Origin: an uncultured Leifsonia sp. | GTDB lineage: Bacteria > Actinomycetota > Actinomycetes > Actinomycetales > Microbacteriaceae | DNA: 64,000 nucleotides | Direction: 5' to 3' | Assembly (NCBI RefSeq): GCF_945957465.1 | Contig: NZ_CAMFLC010000001.1 | Location: 62,001-126,000, forward strand | In this document: piece by piece, positions 7,562-16,857 of the stretch | Layout: every line of letters begins with the position of its first letter | How positions within the stretch are numbered: the first letter of the stretch is position 1 | Program-made: the position numbers and the translations under genes | The notes under the pieces: model-generated | Database searches by the model: none | Seen by the model: the letters and a program-made list of their open reading frames with translations, nothing else | What the model was told of the DNA's origin: nothing

Positions 7562-8761
7562 CTACGCCTCCTCCAGCTCCGACAGCAGCCGCTCCTTCGC
7601 CTGCGCCGCCACCGCCTGGGTGTCCGTGTCGTCGGCGAAACGGCCGTCGGCCGGGGGCTCGTCGGCGAGCACGAAGGTGTGCGACGCGTCCCACGAGACC
7701 CAGACCTCGTCCCCGAAACCGGCCACCGGGCCGCTCGCCAGGTTCTGTGCGAACACGATCACGCTGCCGAGCCCGGGCACGTCGACCAGATACTGCGTGC
7801 TCACCCCGCTGAACGAGACGTCGATCACGCGTCCAGGACCGAGGCGGTTCGCACCGGCGGGGATCTCGCCCTCGGCCCGGTGGAGCGTGAGCTTCTCCGG
7901 ACGCACGCCGACGGTGACCGTGCCGGAGGTGCGCTGCGCGCGCGAGCGCGGCACCTGCATGCGCCGCCCGGCGACCTCCACGCCGAGGGTGTCACCTGAG
8001 CTCTCGACCACCGGACCGACGAAGAGATTCGACTGGCCCAGGAAGTTCGCGACGAACACCGTGGACGGCAACTCGTAGAGCAGCTCGGGCGCACCCATCT
8101 GCTCGATGCGGCCCTTGTTCATGACGGCCACGGTGTCGGCCATGGTCATGGCCTCCTCCTGGTCGTGGGTCACATGGACGAACGTGAGACCGACCTCGGT
8201 CTGGATCGACTTCAACTCGAGCTGCATCTGCCTCCGGAGCTTGAGGTCGAGCGCGCCGAGCGGCTCGTCGAGCAGCAGCAGCGCCGGTCGGTTCACGACC
8301 GCCCGCGCCAGGGCGACGCGCTGCTGCTGTCCTCCGGAGAGTTGCGCGGGACGTCGAGCGGCGAGATGGTCGAGCTCGACCAGCCGGAGGGCCTCGTGCG
8401 CCTTGGCCACCGGATCGCCGATCTTGCGTCGGCGGAGGCCGAAGGCGACGTTCTCGAGGATCGTCATGTGCGGGAAGAGCGCGTAGCTCTGGAACACGGT
8501 GTTCACCGGCCGCTGAAACGGCTTGGTGCGGGTCACATCCTGGCCGCCGATGACGATGCGGCCCTCCGTCGGCTCCTCGAGGCCGGCCACGAGCCGCAGA
8601 GTCGTCGTCTTGCCGCAGCCGCTCGGGCCGAGGAGCGCGAAGAACGATCCGGCGGGGATGGTGAGGTCGAGATTCTCGATGGCGGTGAATCCGGGGAACC
8701 GTTTGCGGATGCCGATCAGTTGCAGGTCGGCGCCGGACTCGGCGAAGACTCCCTTCGGCAT
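7562..8761 (-). CDS. potA: Spermidine/putrescine ABC transporter ATPase
   Basis: A 399-residue ATP-binding subunit that powers the importer. Walker A is GPSGCGKTT, the signature is LSGGQQQR, Walker B is LLLLDEPLGALD and the switch histidine is in HVTHDQEEAM. The C-terminal third is a TOBE regulatory domain with the VGVRPEKLTL segment. The ATG at 8761 shares one base with the potD stop (TGATG), so the start is set by coupling. It is typical in length for PotA, which feeds both permeases. Confidence 0.93.
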   Translation of the reverse strand: MPKGVFAESGADLQLIGIRKRFPGFTAIENLDLTIPAGSFFALLGPSGCGKTTTLRLVAGLEEPTEGRIVIGGQDVTRTKPFQRPVNTVFQSYALFPHMTILENVAFGLRRRKIGDPVAKAHEALRLVELDHLAARRPAQLSGGQQQRVALARAVVNRPALLLLDEPLGALDLKLRRQMQLELKSIQTEVGLTFVHVTHDQEEAMTMADTVAVMNKGRIEQMGAPELLYELPSTVFVANFLGQSNLFVGPVVESSGDTLGVEVAGRRMQVPRSRAQRTSGTVTVGVRPEKLTLHRAEGEIPAGANRLGPGRVIDVSFSGVSTQYLVDVPGLGSVIVFAQNLASGPVAGFGDEVWVSWDASHTFVLADEPPADGRFADDTDTQAVAAQAKERLLSELEEA

Positions 8762-9975
8762 CAGGCCCCCAGGATCACTTTCTGGAACGCCGCCTGGTAC
8801 TTCTGCTCCTGGGCCGGGGTGAGCGTGCGGAAGACGTGCACCTTCGACAGGGTCTCCTCGTCGGGGAAGATCAGCTGGTTGTCGGCCAGCTGGGGATCGA
8901 TCTTCGCCGCGGCCTCCTTCGCGCCCTGCACCGGGGTGATGTAGTTCACCCAGGCGGCGACCTCGGCTGCGACCTCCGGCTCGTAGTAGTAGTCGATGAG
9001 CTTCTCGGCGTTGGCTTTGCGCGGCGACCCGATCGGGATGATGAAGTTGTCGCTCCACAGCGTGCCGCCCGCTTCCGGGATGGCGAACTGCCAGTTGTCG
9101 CCGGCCTCGGCGTTCAGCTGCGTGATGTCGCCCGACCAGCAGATCGCGGCGAGCGTGTCGCCGGACTTCAGGTCGTTGAGGTACGAGTTGCCCTTGATGT
9201 TGCGGATCTGGCCGTCGTCGACCTCCTTGGTCAGCTTGTCGATGGCCTTGTTGAAATCGTCGTCGCTGAACTCCTTGGAGATGTCGACGCCCTGCTGCAG
9301 CAGGAGGAGACCCACCGTGTCGCGCATCTCGCTGAGAACGCCGACCTTGCCCTTGAGTTCGGGCTTCCAGAGATCGTCAACAGACTTCAGCCCGTTCGGC
9401 AGCTTCTGCTTGTTCCAGCAGATGCCCGCGAAACCGCTCTGCCACGGCAGCGACTTCTTGCGGCCGGGGTCGAAGTCCACGTTCACCAGGTTCGAGGTGA
9501 GGTTCTTCTTGTTCGGGATGGCGGACTCGTCGAAGGACTGCACGTAGCCGAGCCGGATCCAGCGGGCGATCATCCAGTCGGTGAGGCAGACGGTGTCGGC
9601 GCCGATGTCCTTGCCGAGCGCGAGCTGGTCTTTGACCTTGGCGTAGTACGTGTTGTTGTCGTCGACCGCGACGTCGTACTTGACCTTCAGCCCCGACTGC
9701 TTCTGGAACGCCTCGAGCGTCGGATACTTGCCGTTGTTGTCCTGGTCGAGGTATGCCTGCCAGTTGGCCCAGGTGAGCGTCTTGTCGGTGCTGGACTGGT
9801 CCTTGGCGGGTGTCGGCTTGCCGGAAGCCCCTCCGGTGGAGCACGCGGCCAGGGCGAGCGCCGCCGCACCGGCGGTGGCCCCGGCGAGCAAACCGCGACG
9901 GGTGAGCTGGGAAGCACGAGCGGACTGCACCAGCTGGCGGATCATCGGATCGGTCGGGAGTGGCCTGGATTTCAC
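8761..9975 (-). CDS. potD: Polyamine-binding lipoprotein of the ABC importer
   Basis: A 404-residue extracellular solute-binding protein. A twin-arginine sequence (TRRGLLAG) precedes an Ala-rich segment and the lipobox LAAC, so it is probably exported folded and lipid-anchored at the cell surface. The mature domain has the PotD/PotF-like opening LTWANWQAYLDQD and the later AICWSGD and NFIIPIGSPRK segments. The GTG at 9975 is chosen because GGAG lies about 8 nt upstream; a longer frame reaches 10107 but lacks a site. First gene of potDABC. Substrate could be any polyamine. Confidence 0.9.
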   Translation of the reverse strand: MKSRPLPTDPMIRQLVQSARASQLTRRGLLAGATAGAAALALAACSTGGASGKPTPAKDQSSTDKTLTWANWQAYLDQDNNGKYPTLEAFQKQSGLKVKYDVAVDDNNTYYAKVKDQLALGKDIGADTVCLTDWMIARWIRLGYVQSFDESAIPNKKNLTSNLVNVDFDPGRKKSLPWQSGFAGICWNKQKLPNGLKSVDDLWKPELKGKVGVLSEMRDTVGLLLLQQGVDISKEFSDDDFNKAIDKLTKEVDDGQIRNIKGNSYLNDLKSGDTLAAICWSGDITQLNAEAGDNWQFAIPEAGGTLWSDNFIIPIGSPRKANAEKLIDYYYEPEVAAEVAAWVNYITPVQGAKEAAAKIDPQLADNQLIFPDEETLSKVHVFRTLTPAQEQKYQAAFQKVILGA

Positions 9976-10342
9976 TTGCGGAGCTCCTTCGGGTCTATCT
10001 GGTGGTGCCAGAGGCGGTCCGCCGGGCACTTCGCTGTGCCTGCGCGGTGGGTCGATACTGGCACACGGCCGGCGCGATCCGCACCCCCCAAGGGGCGAAT
10101 CGTCCATTTTGAAACATGATCGTCACGAAATCCGTTCCGATTCGTCCGAATCGCGGGGGAAACCGCACGTGTCGCGCGTCGCCCGAGCAGAGGCCGAGAC
10201 GAACTGCCGATATCAGCGCTGGGTCGAGGCAGAATTTACGGAATCAGCACGATCCTTCGTGGATCGCTATCGAAATCGTCCGTGAAGGGCGCTAGGGTGT
10301 TGTCGAACCATCACGTCGTAGTGTGAGGAGCTGAGGAGCCCC
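9976..10342. other. 367-bp divergent intergenic region, potD / ald
   Basis: The only gene-free stretch above 300 bp. It separates potD (minus) from ald (plus). It is more AT-rich than its surroundings near 10110-10290. A weak -10-like TAGGGT at 10293-10298 could serve ald, which has a good GGAG site before its ATG. No strong inverted repeat, riboswitch or small open frame was convincing. Confidence 0.5.
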
Positions 10343-11458
10343 ATGAAGGTCGCGATCCCCCGCGAGATCAAGAACAACGAATTCCGCGTGGCGATTACGC
10401 CCGCAGGTGTCCACGACCTGGTCGGCGCCGGCCACGAGGTCTTCGTCGAGACGGGAGCCGGAGTCGGCTCCTCGATCCCGGACGACTTGTACGCAGGAGC
10501 CGGAGCCACCATCCTCCCGGACGCCGCCGCCACGTGGGCGGCAGGCGACCTCATCCTCAAGGTGAAGGAGCCGATCGCCTCCGAGTACGGCTACTTCCGC
10601 GAGGGTCTGGTGCTGTTCACGTATCTGCACCTGGCCGCCGACGAGGAACTCACCCGCGCGCTGATCGACTCCGGAGTCACCGCGATCGCCTACGAGACGG
10701 TGCAGCTGCCCAACCGCGCGCTCCCCCTGCTCGCACCGATGAGCGAGGTGGCCGGCCGGCTCGCCCCGATCGTCGGTGCGAACACGATGCTCAAGCCGAA
10801 CGGCGGCCCCGGCCTGCTCGTTCCCGGCGTGCCCGGCACGCACCCGGCCGTCGTCACCGTGCTCGGCGGCGGCGTCGCCGGTACGAACGCCACGTCGGTC
10901 GCCGTCGGTCTCGGCGCGGAGGTCACCGTGCTCGACACCAACATCGCACGCCTCCGCGAGCTCGACGCGCTCTACGCGGGCCGCATCAAGACCATCGCCT
11001 CCAACAGCTTCGAGATCGAGAAGGCGGTCGTCGCCTCCGACCTGGTGATCGGCTCGGTCCTCGTGCCCGGCGCCAAGGCGCCGAAGCTGGTCAGCAACGA
11101 ACTCGTCTCGCGCATGAAGCCGGGCAGCGTGCTCGTCGACATCGCAGTGGACCAGGGCGGCTGCTTCGCCGACTCGCACCCCACCACGCACGCCGACCCC
11201 ACCTTCACGGTGCATCAGTCGCTCTTCTACTGCGTCGCGAACATGCCGGGCGCCGTGCCGCACACCTCCACCTACGCGCTCACGAACGCGACGCTCCCGT
11301 ACGCGCGGGCGATTGCGAACAACGGCTGGCAGGCCGCGCTCCGCGCCGACGCTTCGCTCGCCCTGGGCCTGAACGTGCACGCCGGTCGGGTCACCAACCC
11401 GGGCGTGGCCGAAGCCCACGGGATCGTCGACGCCGGCATCGCCGACGCCCTCGTCTGA
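10343..11458 (+). CDS. ald: Alanine dehydrogenase
   Basis: A 371-residue NAD-dependent enzyme interconverting L-alanine and pyruvate plus ammonia. It begins MKVAIPREIKNNEFRVA, holding the family's substrate-contacting Arg and the later KVKEPIASEY segment with the conserved Lys; the nucleotide-binding loop is VLGGGVAGTNA near residue 175, and the catalytic His/Asp regions are conserved in HPTTHADPTFTVH and in the DIAVDQGG segment. Length is exact for the family. A GGAG site precedes the ATG by 8 nt. It stands alone between the polyamine importer and the FHA cluster and is followed by a terminator-like hairpin. Confidence 0.96.
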   Translation: MKVAIPREIKNNEFRVAITPAGVHDLVGAGHEVFVETGAGVGSSIPDDLYAGAGATILPDAAATWAAGDLILKVKEPIASEYGYFREGLVLFTYLHLAADEELTRALIDSGVTAIAYETVQLPNRALPLLAPMSEVAGRLAPIVGANTMLKPNGGPGLLVPGVPGTHPAVVTVLGGGVAGTNATSVAVGLGAEVTVLDTNIARLRELDALYAGRIKTIASNSFEIEKAVVASDLVIGSVLVPGAKAPKLVSNELVSRMKPGSVLVDIAVDQGGCFADSHPTTHADPTFTVHQSLFYCVANMPGAVPHTSTYALTNATLPYARAIANNGWQAALRADASLALGLNVHAGRVTNPGVAEAHGIVDAGIADALV

Positions 11459-11471
11459 CCGCAGCACGTCC

Positions 11472-11510
11472 GACTCCTCCGTCTGCCGCTCGACCGGCGG
11501 CGGAGGGGTC
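11472..11510. terminator. Terminator-like hairpin after ald
   Basis: GACTCCTCCG (11472-11481) pairs with CGGAGGGGTC (11501-11510) with one mismatch, and inner TGCCG/CGGCG bases extend the stem. A short T run follows near 11516. It lies 14 nt after the ald stop, between converging genes. Confidence 0.6.
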
Positions 11511-11578
11511 CTGCGTTTCAGGCGTTCGCGGCGCGGTCGGTCAGCGCCCGATGCCGCGGGGCCGGCTGATGCGCACGA

Positions 11579-12166
11579 TCAGCTGACGTCGAACCACTGG
11601 TCGCCGATGTCGACGCGGGTCCCCCGGCCGACACGGTAGCGCCTCCCGGCCTCGCACTGCCGGGCGAGCCCGCCGAGCGGGCGGGCGACGGTGCCGTTGC
11701 CCGAATACCGGTCGCAGATCCAGAGATCGTCGCCTTCGAGCCCGAACTCGAGGTGGGTCTTCGAGACGCTGCGGGCCGGGTCCGAGATCGCGACGAGCTG
11801 GTCGACGTGCTCGCCCGGCTGGGTGATCGGCCGTCTGCCGATGAGACCGCTTCCGTACACCTCGACGGACTCGCCGGTCGAAAAACTCAGCCGGTACGTG
11901 CGTGTGCGCACAACAGGTGGAGCGGCCTCGATCGGGACGATGTCGATGGCCTCGGTCGGTGGGAGGCCGTCCTCGTCGACCAGTGCGTCGCCGGGGAACC
12001 GTCCCGCCACCGCCGGCTTCGCCAGCGGCGGCACGATCGAGGTGTCCGACGGCCGCGAATCCGCGACCTCCGGCGGCCGCACGCGCGACGCCGTCACCGA
12101 GCTCCCGCAGTTTCCGCAGAACAGCGTCCCCTCGGAGAGCGCCGCTCCGCACACCCGGCATCTCAT
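11579..12166 (-). CDS. Zinc-ribbon plus FHA domain protein
   Basis: A 195-residue cytosolic phosphothreonine-reader. The N-terminus (MRCRVCGAAL then CGNCG) is a four-cysteine zinc ribbon. A Pro-rich linker follows, then an FHA domain from about residue 95 with the conserved GRRP, SVSKTH and SGNGT elements that bind pThr. The ATG at 12166 overlaps the preceding transglutaminase-fold gene by ATGA. It is the last gene of the eight-gene minus-strand cluster that contains a Ser/Thr kinase and a PP2C phosphatase, so it may read phosphorylation of one of its neighbours (inference). Confidence 0.88.
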   Translation of the reverse strand: MRCRVCGAALSEGTLFCGNCGSSVTASRVRPPEVADSRPSDTSIVPPLAKPAVAGRFPGDALVDEDGLPPTEAIDIVPIEAAPPVVRTRTYRLSFSTGESVEVYGSGLIGRRPITQPGEHVDQLVAISDPARSVSKTHLEFGLEGDDLWICDRYSGNGTVARPLGGLARQCEAGRRYRVGRGTRVDIGDQWFDVS

Positions 12167-14475
12167 CGCCTGTTCGTCCTCTCTCGCGTCCTTCCACGGT
12201 AGCCGAGTGACCGCAGCGAGACGGCCGCCAACAGTCGCTTCCACCGCGTGTCGCGTCGATCCAGCTGGGCGCGGAGGTCGTCGACCGCCTTCCACACCGT
12301 GTCCGCTTCGGCCGCGGTCGGCGCAACCGGGCTGAAGACCGCACGGTCGGCGACGTTCGCGAGCGCCGCAGCCCGCGTGCCGCCGATCGTGGTGGCGAAC
12401 TCCACGCGCGTGGCCGCCGGCGGCGGATCGTACCCGTGGTCCACGGCCGCGTCCGCGAACTCGCGCCAGCCGCCGACGATCCGGTCGGCGGCGGTCGGCG
12501 CCGATCTCCGGAGCGAGCGACGCCTCCACTTGGCGGCGATGACCGCCAGGAACGGCGCCGCGAGCACTGCGAGTACGAGCAGCGTCCAGCCGACGGCGAT
12601 CAGCACCGCCAGAATGGTCTCGAGGACCGGGTTCGGCGCCTGCTGCGGCGTCGAGTCGACCTGAGCCTGCGGCGGTTCCTCGTTCTGCTGCGGGCTCTCG
12701 TCGACCGGAGGCTGCACGTTGGTCTGCGGGCGGGAGATCTCGGTCGGCTGCTCCGGCTGGTTAGGCGGCACAGGCCGCACGGGCGGTGTGGGGTCGACGG
12801 TGACCCAGCCGGTCGTGGTCTGCACTTCGATCCAGGCCGAGGCGTCGGAGCCGAGGAAGGTGACGACGCCGCCGGACGCGTCCTTCGGAGCGACGAACCC
12901 CATCGCGACGCGGGCGGGGAACCCGAGTTGACGCGCCATGAGGGCCGCCGTCACCGCGTACTGCTCCTGGTCCCCCAGCATCGGCACGTTCGTCAGTAGT
13001 TCCGTGATGCGGTCCGCGCCGTGGCCCGACCGGCTCGCGGGCTCGTCCTTCCCGACGCCGTGACTGATGTAGCCGTCGGTCTGAAGACCCTGGATCGCGG
13101 CAGCCAGCTTAGCCCCGGCACTGGTGACGCCCGCCGTGTACTTCTGCAGCGTGGACTGGAGCTCGTCGGGGATCACCGCGGGTCGGGGCACGGTGTCGGA
13201 GCCGGGCTGGACCGTCTTCAGCTGCGCCACGGCGAGCGTGGGCAGGCTGACCGAGTCCGCCACATAGGAATCGCCGTCCCGCAGCGGAGCCATGACCGCA
13301 CCCGTTCCGGTGACGTCGTTGTAGAAGAAGGCTCCGGAGAGGGCCGAACCGTGACTTCCGAGGAACTGGATCTGCTCCAGCTGCCCGGTGCCGGGCACCC
13401 AAGGACCGCGGTAACCGCGCACGGTCACCGTCAGCTGCGTCGGCGTGCCGTTCGTCTCGGACTGGTCGAGCCGGTAGGGCAACCGGGTGAACGCACCGGA
13501 GGCGCTCGTGACGGCCGCACTTCCCACCGAGTAGGTCACGCCGTCGTACGTGTCGAGCGTTGCGATGCGAATCCGGCGATCGGCCGGCAGCCCGCTCACG
13601 CTGAGCATGGGATCCGACGCCGACGCCGGCTCGAAGTAAGAGCGGAATCCCGTGAGCGGACTCGGATAGGCGCGAGGGTCGAAGGGCTGCTCGACCGCCG
13701 TCCGCACCACCTGCCGGTCGGACGGGGGCGGCATCAGCGCCGTGGCCGAGATGCCGACCACGGCAGCGCCCGCGAGCATCACGGTCGCGCCGGTCGCGGT
13801 GAGCACCGCCGTCGAGCTGCGCTCCCTGCGCGTCTCGACGGTCAGGCCGCTCTGCGCGCGCAGGGCGCGCACAGCGGCCGTGCGCCGCCGGAGCCGGAGA
13901 CGGATGTTCCAGACGAGCACCAGCGCGAACAGCCCCAGCACGAGCCACAGCGGCACCGGCGCGGTCGCCGGGCCGAAGGCGATCCCGGCCACCAGCACCA
14001 CGACAGCGGGTACACCGGAGAGTTCGGGCAGCGACGAGCGCAAGGCGATGGTCGTCGTGATCACGCTCGCCAGCAGCACCAGGATGAAGGCGGGTACGAG
14101 GAGCGCCTGATACGAGCCGACCGGAACGGAGATGGTCACCAACTGCTTCCACGACAGCCAGGTGCCCTCGAGGAGGTCGAAGAACCCCTGAACGGTCGGC
14201 AGGAGACCTCCGGCCGTCGACTCCCCCGGCACCGCCAGCTGCACGCCGGTCGCCAGGTACGTCACGAGAACGACACCGGCCACGACGATGCTGGGCCAAC
14301 GGAACGTCGCGCCCAGCACGGCGATCGCGGTGCCGAGCACGATCGTCAGCACCAGCATCGTCACGAAGGCGGGCGACTGATAGACGGGCCAGAACGACCA
14401 CGCCGCCAGCGCCACCGCGGCCATCGCCAACGCGATGTCGGCCACGGCCGATCGCCACGCCACGCGCCCGATCAT
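12163..14475 (-). CDS. Membrane transglutaminase-fold protein (TgpA-like), likely catalytically inactive
   Basis: A 770-residue protein with about seven N-terminal membrane helices, a large extracytoplasmic transglutaminase-like domain, a Pro/Gln-rich linker and one late membrane helix (around residue 640) before a basic cytoplasmic tail. It resembles TgpA-type proteins found beside MoxR and DUF58 genes. In active members the core has a catalytic Cys in a G-x-C-E-x-F/Y-A motif and a His before AWxE. Here these read GDQEQYA (Q503) and DASAWIEV (S546); only the Asp (D561 in VDPTPP) remains. It overlaps DUF58 upstream and the FHA gene downstream by ATGA. A binding or scaffold role is inferred. 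Confidence 0.85.
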   Translation of the reverse strand: MIGRVAWRSAVADIALAMAAVALAAWSFWPVYQSPAFVTMLVLTIVLGTAIAVLGATFRWPSIVVAGVVLVTYLATGVQLAVPGESTAGGLLPTVQGFFDLLEGTWLSWKQLVTISVPVGSYQALLVPAFILVLLASVITTTIALRSSLPELSGVPAVVVLVAGIAFGPATAPVPLWLVLGLFALVLVWNIRLRLRRRTAAVRALRAQSGLTVETRRERSSTAVLTATGATVMLAGAAVVGISATALMPPPSDRQVVRTAVEQPFDPRAYPSPLTGFRSYFEPASASDPMLSVSGLPADRRIRIATLDTYDGVTYSVGSAAVTSASGAFTRLPYRLDQSETNGTPTQLTVTVRGYRGPWVPGTGQLEQIQFLGSHGSALSGAFFYNDVTGTGAVMAPLRDGDSYVADSVSLPTLAVAQLKTVQPGSDTVPRPAVIPDELQSTLQKYTAGVTSAGAKLAAAIQGLQTDGYISHGVGKDEPASRSGHGADRITELLTNVPMLGDQEQYAVTAALMARQLGFPARVAMGFVAPKDASGGVVTFLGSDASAWIEVQTTTGWVTVDPTPPVRPVPPNQPEQPTEISRPQTNVQPPVDESPQQNEEPPQAQVDSTPQQAPNPVLETILAVLIAVGWTLLVLAVLAAPFLAVIAAKWRRRSLRRSAPTAADRIVGGWREFADAAVDHGYDPPPAATRVEFATTIGGTRAAALANVADRAVFSPVAPTAAEADTVWKAVDDLRAQLDRRDTRWKRLLAAVSLRSLGYRGRTRERTNRR

Positions 14476-15815
14476 GTCGCGAGCCGCTTCGCGAGACTGC
14501 GCTGGAGGTCCTCCAGATAGCCGATGGTGAGCACGCTGAGGTCCGCGACCCGGCGCAGCGTCGGCACGGCGCCCTCGTCGCAGACGATGGCCACCACGTC
14601 GACGCCCAGCGGGAAGTGGGCGGCAGCGGAGCGCAACTGCGTCGCCGTCACCGTCGACCCGCACACGAGGAAGACGATCGACGTCCCCGCGGCGTCCTCG
14701 CTCGCGACCTGGGCCAACTCGGGCAGTCGCAGCGCCGCCTCCGCCATCTCCACCCCGGCCAGGTCGTCGAGCAGGCGGCCCCTGCCGATCGTGCTCAGCC
14801 GTCGGGCGCTGAACACGACCCGCTTGGCGAACTCCGGGGTCTTCGCGCTCGCCACCACCGACACCGTGCGGGAGTCCAGCATGGCACGCACACCGAGCGA
14901 ACCGGTCGCGCTCACCGCGAGCTCGAACTCCTCGTCGCTGGCGTAGTCCGCCTCGGACAGACTCAGGGCGACCAGCAGGTGGCTGCGCCGGGTCTCCTCG
15001 AACTGGCGCACCATATAGCTGCCGGTCTTCGCGGTGCTCTTCCAGTGGATGTTGCGGCGCTCGTCGCCCGGCATGTATTCGCGCAGCGCGTGGAAGGCGA
15101 CGTCGCTCGCGGTCAGGTCGCGCGTCGGCGCGCCCTCCAGGTCGCGCACGAACCCGGTGCTCATGCTCGGAATCGCGATGATGCGCGGATGCACGAACAG
15201 GTCCAGCGAGTCGGCCCACACCATCTCGCGGCGCAGCAGGCCGATGGGATCGGCGCGCACCGTTCGTACCGGACCGATCGGGACGATTCCCCGTCGGCTG
15301 GTCGGCACGACGAAGACGTCGGAGTGCTCCTCGCCGCTCTGCAGGGCGGGAGCGGCGAACTCGGCGAGCCCGGCGCCCACCGGCACCTCCACCCGCACCC
15401 CCGGCAGGCGCCGGCGCGTCGGGTTGCGCACCAGCACCTCTCCGGGGGCTCGGTCGCCCACCACAACGCGGTTCGTCGGAAGGCTGAGCCCGACGTCGTA
15501 GGCGATCCGGCCGACCAGATACAGCGAGGCGATCGCCAGCAGCGCGGCCGCGGCCCAGCCAGCCACGACGGCTTCCGTCCAGCCGAGCACGTAGCCGGCC
15601 GCGAGCGCGAGCACGGTCACTGCCACCATCGACCAGCCGAGCGCGGTGATCACCGCGCCGAGCACACGCGCAGCGGTCGCGATGACCCGGCCGACCGCCG
15701 CACTGGTGCGCACGAACCAGACGATCGCGTCGGCGAGCAGCCCGTCACGCTCGCCGACGATGCGGGCGCGCGCGTTGGTGAGCTCGACCTGGGTGCGGCT
15801 GACGGTGCTGGTCAC
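14472..15815 (-). CDS. DUF58 domain membrane protein
   Basis: A 447-residue protein that pairs with MoxR ATPases across bacteria. Two membrane helices lie at about residues 40-105, followed by an extracytoplasmic-to-cytosolic body with the DUF58 signature REYMPGDERRNIHWKSTAK near residue 247 and a von Willebrand-A-like C-terminal half. The GTG at 15815 overlaps the MoxR stop and the gene's own stop overlaps the next start, so MoxR, DUF58 and the transglutaminase-fold protein are made in a coupled series. DUF58 proteins are thought to be MoxR clients or adaptors; the mechanism is unknown. Confidence 0.9.
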   Translation of the reverse strand: MTSTVSRTQVELTNARARIVGERDGLLADAIVWFVRTSAAVGRVIATAARVLGAVITALGWSMVAVTVLALAAGYVLGWTEAVVAGWAAAALLAIASLYLVGRIAYDVGLSLPTNRVVVGDRAPGEVLVRNPTRRRLPGVRVEVPVGAGLAEFAAPALQSGEEHSDVFVVPTSRRGIVPIGPVRTVRADPIGLLRREMVWADSLDLFVHPRIIAIPSMSTGFVRDLEGAPTRDLTASDVAFHALREYMPGDERRNIHWKSTAKTGSYMVRQFEETRRSHLLVALSLSEADYASDEEFELAVSATGSLGVRAMLDSRTVSVVASAKTPEFAKRVVFSARRLSTIGRGRLLDDLAGVEMAEAALRLPELAQVASEDAAGTSIVFLVCGSTVTATQLRSAAAHFPLGVDVVAIVCDEGAVPTLRRVADLSVLTIGYLEDLQRSLAKRLAT

Positions 15816-16783
15816 ACGGCGGCCCGATCGCTCGGCGGCGGCACCTCGATCAGCAGCTGGCCGACCACGCTGGAGGCCGTCACACCTTCGAACTCCGCTT
15901 CGGGATCGAGCACCAGGCGGTGCGCGAGCACAGGCTCCGCGAGAGTCTTCACGTCGTCCGGCGTGACGTAGTAGCGGCCGGACGACGCGGCGAGCGTCTT
16001 CGCCGCGCGGACCAGGGCCAGCGCTCCCCGCACGCTCACGCCCAGGCGGATCTCGTCCGCCGACCGGCTCGCGTCCACCAACCGCGAGACGTAGTCGTTG
16101 ATCGACGGGTCGACGTGGACACCGCGCGCCATATCGGCCATCTCGACGACGGTCTCGGCCGAGATCACCTCAGGTACGACGATGTCGTGGGCGCGTCGTT
16201 CCGCCCCCTCGAGGATGCGCAGCGTCGCCTCATGGTCCGGGTATCCGATCGACGCCTTCATCAGGAAGCGGTCGAGCTGCGCCTCGGGCAGCCGGTAGGT
16301 TCCCGCCTGCTCGATGGGGTTCTGCGTCGCGATCACCATGAAGGGCTCGCCCACGGTGTGACGGACGCCGTCGACGGTGACCTGCTGCTCCTCCATGACC
16401 TCCAGCAGGGCCGACTGGGTCTTCGGGGACGCACGGTTGATCTCGTCGGCGAGGACGATGTTGGCGAAGACCGGGCCGCGGTGGAACTCGAACGCCCCCG
16501 TGCGCTGGTCGTAGATGTTCACGCCGGTGATGTCGCCGGGCAAGAGGTCCGGCGTGAACTGCACACGGTTGGTCGTGCCGCGCACGCTCTCGGCCATCGC
16601 CCGCGCGAGCGAGGTCTTGCCCGTTCCCGGAAAGTCTTCCAGCAGCAGGTGCCCCTCGCTGAGCAGAGCGGTGAGGGCGAGCCGGATGACGTGCGACTTG
16701 CCCAGGAGGACCCGGTCGATGTTCTGCACGAGACGGTCGAACACGCCCGAGAACCAGCCGGCCTGCTCAGGGGTCATCGTCAT
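15812..16783 (-). CDS. MoxR-type AAA+ ATPase
   Basis: A 323-residue AAA+ chaperone-like ATPase. Walker A is FPGTGKTSLAR, Walker B is VLADEINRA, the sensor region is VIATQNPIEQAGTYRLPEAQLDRF and the lid domain ends the protein, all standard for MoxR. The ATG at 16783 has a purine-rich GAGAGG site; the longer open frame upstream is a shadow of the giant gene. It starts 74 nt after the giant Ig-like gene ends, so it may share its transcript. In known systems MoxR proteins remodel partner proteins carrying vWA or DUF58 domains. Confidence 0.93.
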   Translation of the reverse strand: MTMTPEQAGWFSGVFDRLVQNIDRVLLGKSHVIRLALTALLSEGHLLLEDFPGTGKTSLARAMAESVRGTTNRVQFTPDLLPGDITGVNIYDQRTGAFEFHRGPVFANIVLADEINRASPKTQSALLEVMEEQQVTVDGVRHTVGEPFMVIATQNPIEQAGTYRLPEAQLDRFLMKASIGYPDHEATLRILEGAERRAHDIVVPEVISAETVVEMADMARGVHVDPSINDYVSRLVDASRSADEIRLGVSVRGALALVRAAKTLAASSGRYYVTPDDVKTLAEPVLAHRLVLDPEAEFEGVTASSVVGQLLIEVPPPSDRAAV

Positions 16784-16857
16784 GCTGTGGCCTCTCTCGG
16801 GGTGCGTGAGCAGCGCTGCGCCGGTGCGCGCGCCGTCCTCAGTATGCCGTTCCCCGC

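Noticed and set aside
9976-10342. Possible small gene or riboswitch in the potD/ald gap
   Set aside because: Open frames here lack ribosome sites and have shadow-like composition; no conserved riboswitch element was recognised.
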